A DNA stretch of 17,376 bases, from contig JBPCOJ010000037.1 in the NCBI GenBank assembly GCA_051000345.1, positions 1-17,376 of the forward strand. The letters are read 5' to 3'. This document shows, piece by piece, positions 14,393-17,376 of this stretch. Below the pieces are notes generated by a model. The model worked only from the letters and a program-made list of their open reading frames with translations, did not search any database and was not told the origin of the DNA. Both the position numbers and the translations under genes were made by a program. Each line of letters starts with the position of its first letter. The first letter of the stretch is position 1. The DNA comes from JBHENC01 sp051000345. GTDB lineage: Bacteria > Acidobacteriota > Blastocatellia > Pyrinomonadales > Pyrinomonadaceae.

Positions 14393-14980
14393 TTAAGCGC
14401 TCGTCTCGGCGGCGCGTGCGGCGTCGAGCGATTTGAACTCCGGCGTGGCGGTGACGGCTTCGATCTGCCGCAGGTGGCGCGCTTCGTGCAGCCCGATGAA
14501 GGCCAGCCATTCGTATAAATCGAGCGCGCCGAAGATCGGATGCGGAAACGTTGCGTTCGATAAATTCGCGGCTTCGAGGCGTGGTTGCAATTCGCGCAAA
14601 CTCGCGCGCGTGCCTTGCATTGCGGCAAGCGATTCGGCGATGGGAACTGTTCCCGTCGGACGCACTGCTTCGGGCGCTCGATACTTTTCGCCCGCCGCTC
14701 GCTCGGCAAAAGCCCGCAGTGAAACAGGATTGCTTTGCAGATCAAAGGGCGGCGCGCCTGCTTCGACTGAAGCTTCGGCGCGCGCGAGCAGCTTCATAGT
14801 CAGCGCGCACATTTGTCTTTCGATGACGGAGAGATGCTCGACGATTTCGGCGATTGACCATGCCTCATCGCTTGCGCGAAAGTTTAGCTCGGCGTCGGTT
14901 AATCCTTCGAGGCGACTGACTAAGCGATTGCGCATTTCATCGTTGGCGGCGAAGATTTCGGCGATGCTGTGGTAAATCAT
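14393..14980 (-). CDS. DinB-like metal-binding four-helix-bundle protein
   Basis: The protein has 195 residues from ATG at 14980. It is largely helical, with the three histidines that ligate metal in the DinB/YfiT superfamily: His49 (AEIVEHLSVIE), His165 and His169 (GLHEARHLRQIEAV). ASDEAWSIAEIVEHL (37-50) is typical of DinB_2 proteins. Roles in the superfamily vary (thiol transferases, hydrolases, stress proteins), so none is assigned. A longer frame begins at 15124 but overlaps the upstream gene. The shorter start has AAAGGA about ten bases before it and begins at the family's usual position. It follows the PD40 protein gene by 17 bp and is probably the last gene of that operon. Confidence 0.85.
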   Translation of the reverse strand: MIYHSIAEIFAANDEMRNRLVSRLEGLTDAELNFRASDEAWSIAEIVEHLSVIERQMCALTMKLLARAEASVEAGAPPFDLQSNPVSLRAFAERAAGEKYRAPEAVRPTGTVPIAESLAAMQGTRASLRELQPRLEAANLSNATFPHPIFGALDLYEWLAFIGLHEARHLRQIEAVTATPEFKSLDAARAAETSA

Positions 14981-14997
14981 TTTCGTTTGTCCTTTCG

Positions 14998-16323
14998 CTA
15001 TTTGAGAAGCGCCGCCTGCGGTGCGAGATGCAGCGTGTGCCAGCGCATCCCGCGATTGACGGGGCCGTTGGCGTAGATGCGCACGAAGCCTGTTTGGACG
15101 TAAAGCGTTTCGGGCTGCGTCCATTCGAGACGCACAATCGAATTGAAGGAGATCGGCAGCCTGTTCGTTTGCGAAGCGCCGTTGTTGGCGGCGGCGTTGG
15201 AGGCTTCGCCTGCGTTGCCGTTTGCCTTATCGTTCGCTTTCGTGGCGGGTTTAGCCTTCGCGTTTTTTTCGTCGTAGGCGACGGAAGCCGCGAGCAGCGG
15301 ATCGCGCAAAGGCAGGCGCGCGCCCGTCGGAGCATTCGTCGCGGCATCGTAAATCGCCACATCGGTATCGAAGGCCGTCGCAACTTTCGAGGCGTCCGGC
15401 GACCACACGATGAACGCATCCGTGAGGTCATCGGCGAGCAGGCGCTCCACACCGTCCAAGCCGAGCAAGCGCGGGCGTCCCGCTGGCGGGCGATTCTCTT
15501 TTTCGCGCGCTTCCCATTCGTTTTCCTTGCAGGCGAGGGCGGCGAGGGCGCGCGCGTCCGGCGACCAAGCAACGTAAAAGTAAATCAATCCTTCGCGCGC
15601 CGTCAGCGGTTTCAAATCGAAGCCGTCACGATTGCACACATAAACTTGCTCGGTTTTGTAAACGGGAACGAGTCCGAAGGCGGGCGCGACGGAAGCGTTC
15701 GGTGCGGGCGCGGGCAACTCGTCCGGCGAAACTTCCGAAGGAGCGGGCGTGCGTTGCGCGGCAAGGCTTTTGCGCCCGATGAAGGCGATGTGAGCGCCGT
15801 CGGGCGACCACGCGACGGACGGCGCGAATTCGCCGGAGAGTTCGGGCGGCGTCAAATTGCGCAAAAAGTTTCCGTCCGCCGCATACATGTCAATGCGAAA
15901 TTCGCCCGGCTCGTCCTGTCCCGTCGCGTAGAGCGCGAGCGCGCGTTGTTTATCCGGCGATAAAACTGTGCGCAGCAACGCGTCGTCCTTGCGGCGCGAA
16001 TCGAAATCCTTTTGAATGGATGCGAGTTTGCCGTTCGCATCGTCGCCCGCGTTCGCGGCAATCGGCGGCTGCGCGGTGTCCGCTTCAAAGCGATAGGCGA
16101 GACGCTGCGCAGGCACATCCCGAAGAGAGCGCGGGCGCACGCTTCTGTCTTCGGTAGAAGAATCGCGGCAGTCGGCGAGAAAGCATGTGAGCAAAAGAAG
16201 CGACGCACAAATGAGCGTTCGTTTCCCGATTGATAACACGGACAGCGGCGATGCGAAGCGGCTCGCGTGCGTGCTTCTTCGATAAACTTTAAGGTTTGGT
16301 AGGAAGGCGCGTCGGCAATTCAT
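14998..16323 (-). CDS. Envelope protein with WD40-like (PD40/TolB-type) propeller repeats
   Basis: The protein has 441 residues from the ATG at 16323. A hydrophobic export segment (TLICASLLLLTCFLADC) suggests secretion; its cysteines could be lipidation sites, but neither sits in an ideal lipobox. The body contains several PD40-like blades marked by SPDK, WSPDGAHIAF, WSPDARALAAL and WSPDASKVATAF, as in TolB-type beta-propellers. A Pro/Ala-rich loop and a low-complexity Lys/Ala/Asn insert interrupt the later blades. Binding partners are unknown. The start is uncertain: TTG at 16347 and GTG at 16239 are alternatives, and the GTG would give the most compact signal peptide; none has a good ribosome site. 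The gene follows the enoyl-CoA hydratase by 34 bp and precedes the DinB gene by 17 bp. Confidence 0.75.
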   Translation of the reverse strand: MNCRRAFLPNLKVYRRSTHASRFASPLSVLSIGKRTLICASLLLLTCFLADCRDSSTEDRSVRPRSLRDVPAQRLAYRFEADTAQPPIAANAGDDANGKLASIQKDFDSRRKDDALLRTVLSPDKQRALALYATGQDEPGEFRIDMYAADGNFLRNLTPPELSGEFAPSVAWSPDGAHIAFIGRKSLAAQRTPAPSEVSPDELPAPAPNASVAPAFGLVPVYKTEQVYVCNRDGFDLKPLTAREGLIYFYVAWSPDARALAALACKENEWEAREKENRPPAGRPRLLGLDGVERLLADDLTDAFIVWSPDASKVATAFDTDVAIYDAATNAPTGARLPLRDPLLAASVAYDEKNAKAKPATKANDKANGNAGEASNAAANNGASQTNRLPISFNSIVRLEWTQPETLYVQTGFVRIYANGPVNRGMRWHTLHLAPQAALLK

Positions 16324-16357
16324 TGCGATGAAGGAATCCTGTTTCAAAGTGCGGCTT

Positions 16358-17140
16358 TTAACGATTGCGCCAATTCGGTTTGCGCTTTTCCATAAAGGCT
16401 GCGACGCCTTCGCGCGCGTCTTCTGTTTTCATCAACTCATTCAAATACAAATCTTCGACTGCCGCCAAAGCATCTTCAAACGAGCGCCCGCGACCAAGAG
16501 AAATCGCGCGCACGGTGGCTTCGAGCGCGGGCGCGGAAAGCTCTCGCAGGCGATGCAATATTTCCGCAGCCTTCGCCGATAGCTCCGCCGCCGAGGGTAC
16601 GACGTAATTAACGAGTCCGAGCCGCAAGGCTTCGTTCGCGTCAAGGAGTTCGCCTGTGAGCAGAAGTTCGCGGGCGCGTTTTTCGCCGATGATACGCGGA
16701 AGCAGCACTGCCGCGACGGGCGGAAAAACGCCGAGCTTGATTTCCGGCTGACCGAAGCGCGCGCGCGTCGTCGCAATCACGATGTCGCAGCCCGCGACGA
16801 GTTCGCAGCCGCCGCCCAAGGCCGCGCCGTCCACCAATGCAATCGAAGGCTTCGCCGTTTGCTCCAGCGTGCGAAAGATTTGGTGAAAGGATTCGAGCAT
16901 CTGGTAAATGGTTTCTTCCGCGTGTTCTTCGACGGCGACGCCCGCGCTGAACGCTCTCGAATCCGCCGCCGCGTCAAAGACAATCGCCACCATGTCGCGC
17001 CTGCCCATGCATTCGTTGAGACACTCGCCGATCTCGCGCATCATTGCAATGTTAAAAATGTTGAGCGGCGGCGCGGCAAACGTCACACGCCCGACGCGGT
17101 CTTCGATGGCGAAATGAATGTGTTGATATGAACTTGTCAT
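16358..17140 (-). CDS. Enoyl-CoA hydratase/isomerase (crotonase) family protein, possibly dienoyl-CoA hydratase-like
   Basis: The protein has 260 residues, the normal crotonase length. AFSAGVAVEEH (63-73) forms the first half of the oxyanion hole and ALGGGCELVAGCD (107-119) the second. Both catalytic glutamates are present: Glu113 (GGCEL) and Glu133 (GQPEIKLGVFPP), so a hydratase activity on a CoA thioester is expected. The SAGVxVxEH and GQPEIKLGVFPPVAA segments resemble proteins annotated as cyclohexa-1,5-diene-1-carbonyl-CoA hydratase (benzoyl-CoA pathway). No other gene of such a pathway is in the window, so this is only a possibility. It starts at ATG 17140 without a clear ribosome site, and appears to head the operon with the PD40 and DinB genes. 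Confidence 0.88.
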   Translation of the reverse strand: MTSSYQHIHFAIEDRVGRVTFAAPPLNIFNIAMMREIGECLNECMGRRDMVAIVFDAAADSRAFSAGVAVEEHAEETIYQMLESFHQIFRTLEQTAKPSIALVDGAALGGGCELVAGCDIVIATTRARFGQPEIKLGVFPPVAAVLLPRIIGEKRARELLLTGELLDANEALRLGLVNYVVPSAAELSAKAAEILHRLRELSAPALEATVRAISLGRGRSFEDALAAVEDLYLNELMKTEDAREGVAAFMEKRKPNWRNR

Positions 17141-17148
17141 CGTTAAAG

Positions 17149-17162
17149 CAGATGTTAGATAT
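17149..17162. repeat. Two further copies of the TAGATGT-type heptamer
   Basis: CAGATGT and TAGATAT are contiguous just upstream of the enoyl-CoA hydratase start. They match the 7-nt units of the inverted array at 11794-11868, pointing to a dispersed intergenic short repeat. The rest of 17141-17266 is AT-rich and I see no gene or convincing promoter there. Confidence 0.45.
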
Positions 17163-17266
17163 AAGCCTTCAATTTGAATCTAGGAAAGAACATGAGAGCT
17201 AAGTTGTCGAGGCATCGCGCCCGAATCATCTGTTAGATTGCGCTTATCAAATAATACCGAAACCAT

Positions 17267-17376
17267 TTAAGTAGGTGTGTTTAGTAGCCAACTGTAACAG
17301 GTTATGCTTTTCACCTTTTGCTTATCTTTCAAATACGGTTTGACTGCCTCGATAACCGCTTTCTCGACTTCTTCAT
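17267..17376 (-). CDS. C-terminal fragment of an unidentified protein
   Basis: The minus-strand frame from the right edge encodes 35 residues (EEVEKAVIEAVKPYLKDKQK, then VKSITCYSWLLNTPT) and stops with TAA at 17267-17269. The amphipathic, charged helix and even codon use look coding, but the family is not recognisable from this tail. It is more AT-rich than the neighbouring genes. The alternative is a chance open frame at the window edge. Confidence 0.45.
   Translation of the reverse strand, partial: EEVEKAVIEAVKPYLKDKQKVKSITCYSWLLNTPT

Noticed and set aside
14981..15124. Longer start of the DinB-like gene overlapping the PD40 gene.
   Set aside because: The extra 48 residues are Arg/Ala-rich translation of the neighbour's coding end; the inner ATG has a ribosome site and fits the family.
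15028..15963. A 311-codon plus-strand frame opposite the PD40 propeller gene.
   Set aside because: It is Arg-rich and without recognisable domains, and the opposite strand carries repeated WSPD motifs.
17180..17266. A 28-codon minus-strand ATG frame in the intergenic region upstream of the enoyl-CoA hydratase.
   Set aside because: It is short, has no ribosome site and no recognisable features.

Overview
The window looks like a stretch of bacterial chromosome of moderately high GC. It is mostly core metabolic and housekeeping genes with one mobile insertion. A secreted HEAT-repeat cyclophilin, an M1-type peptidase relative, a PD40 propeller protein and a DinB-like protein, together with TTG/GTG starts and often weak Shine-Dalgarno sites, would fit an Acidobacteriota-type (Blastocatellia-like) genome. 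That assignment is inference; there is no rRNA or other marker here to prove it.

Layout. At the left edge is the tail of a thioredoxin-like gene (+), converging on a minus-strand cluster across an 18-bp-stem terminator hairpin (199-238). The cluster, read right to left, is a secreted HEAT/cyclophilin fusion, an M1 peptidase relative translationally coupled to it, and a DUF4112 membrane protein. Next comes an orphan molybdopterin oxidoreductase (-), divergent from ttcA (+) across a 66-bp promoter region. Inorganic pyrophosphatase (-) converges on ttcA. A strong terminator (9203-9242) ends the next minus-strand gene, which encodes a secreted Asn/Met/Gly low-complexity protein built from hexanucleotide units and has its own promoter. 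Glutamine-dependent NAD+ synthetase and a Gfo/Idh/MocA oxidoreductase follow, separated by degenerate heptanucleotide repeats that form an inverted repeat.

The most unusual region is 12974-14291. A minus-strand tRNA with anticodon CAU (most likely the lysidine-type tRNA-Ile2) is split after U33 by a 651-nt group I intron. P2 to P9.1, the guide sequence, P10 and the terminal G can all be read directly. The large P1 loop is filled almost completely by an HNH endonuclease gene on the opposite strand, antisense to the tRNA and the ribozyme. A second, different HNH protein gene lies just downstream of the tRNA 3' end on the tRNA strand. Both HNH genes look lower in GC than their neighbours. This is a candidate homing system: an intron-resident antisense endonuclease plus an adjacent free-standing one.

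To the right, the tRNA has a good promoter with a perfect -10 hexamer. Beyond it are three closely spaced minus-strand genes that probably form an operon: a crotonase-family enoyl-CoA hydratase, a PD40 propeller envelope protein and a DinB-like protein. An AT-richer intergenic stretch and the 3' end of an unidentified minus-strand gene close the window.
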